Source: Cololabis saira (taxonomy: Eukaryota > Chordata > Actinopteri > Beloniformes > Belonidae). Taken from it: a stretch of DNA of 64,000 bases. How positions within the stretch are numbered: the stretch's first letter is position 1; each line of letters begins with the position of its first letter. Made by a program: the position numbers and the translations under genes. The notes under the pieces are model-generated. The model ran no database searches and was not told the origin of the DNA. It saw nothing but the letters and a program-made list of their open reading frames with translations. This document shows, one piece after another, positions 63,663-64,000 of the stretch. Location: assembly GCF_033807715.1 (NCBI RefSeq), contig NC_084601.1:14842690-14906689 (forward strand), written 5' to 3'.

Positions 63663-63784
63663 CTGGAGAAACAAACATCTGTGTGTTTACTGAACAGAAA
63701 CAAGCTCATTTGTCTTGGCGCTCGTATCACAAAGGATTTTCACCCAAGCAGGGACGTCCAGATTCAAAGAGGAGAGATACAGTA

Positions 63785-63900
63785 AGGCAAGGCAAGGCAA
63801 ATTTATTTATATAGCACAATTCAACACAAGGTAATTCAAAGTGCTTTACATTGACATTAAAAGCGGCAAGACATAATAACAAATAGGTAAGAATAAGAAA
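63785..63900. repeat. Dispersed fish repeat at right edge
   Basis: (AGGCA)n followed by AATTTATTTATATAGCACAA and AATTCAAAGTGCTTTACATT is a very frequent teleost repeat motif (TTTATATAGCAC...TCAAAGTGCTTTACA). It lies in a kcnh8 intron and continues towards the window end with A-rich sequence. Confidence 0.55.
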
Positions 63901-64000
63901 ATAAGTAAAATAATAAAAAGCACAAGCTGTTAAAAAAAAATAAATAAATAAGGGCAGTAGAGTACAGCAGGTTTAATTTAAGAGTACACTTCATTAAACA

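Overview
This window is vertebrate nuclear DNA, most likely from a teleost fish. The genes have many short coding exons with GT-AG introns. The non-coding DNA is full of (CA)n, (TA)n and (ATCC)n microsatellites, short inverted-repeat DNA transposons and decayed retrotransposon tails of the kind common in teleosts. Nothing bacterial or viral was seen, and there are no operons or CRISPR arrays. I did not find a new multi-gene system. The interest lies in gene structure, regulatory motifs and nested repeats.

Layout from left to right. Positions 1-8.2 kb hold no gene I can name: an AT-rich stretch with a few splice-bounded candidate exons, then a CpG-rich block (about 5.99-6.37 kb) with three CCAAT boxes, two of them in a near-perfect 41-bp palindrome. 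From 8752 to 25943 (+) lies a complete igf2bp3 gene in 16 coding exons (605 aa: two RRM and four KH domains). Its ~2.9 kb 3'UTR carries five let-7 seed matches and two Pumilio motifs. Tail-to-tail with it, at 36854-30020 (-), is gpnmb in 12 coding exons (617 aa: signal peptide, PKD domain, transmembrane segment, cytoplasmic sorting signals). About 3.8 kb further on, and divergent from gpnmb, is galnt15 at 40671-47333 (+) in 10 coding exons (647 aa, a Golgi polypeptide GalNAc-transferase). One of its introns has a GC donor and another contains a transposon nested in an ATCC array. From about 47.4 to 57.8 kb I see only repeats and unassigned DNA. The last 6 kb hold the 3' end of kcnh8 on the minus strand, which enters from the right edge.

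The genes are not functionally coupled. igf2bp3 encodes a cytoplasmic/nuclear mRNA-binding protein, gpnmb a lysosome/melanosome membrane glycoprotein, galnt15 a Golgi glycosyltransferase and kcnh8 an Elk-type voltage-gated K+ channel. The order joins two blocks that are separate in humans: IGF2BP3-GPNMB (chromosome 7p15) and GALNT15-KCNH8 (chromosome 3p25-p24). MALSU1, which lies between GPNMB and IGF2BP3 in humans, was not seen. All protein calls rest on comparison with remembered family sequences. Exon borders were set by eye from splice sites and phase.
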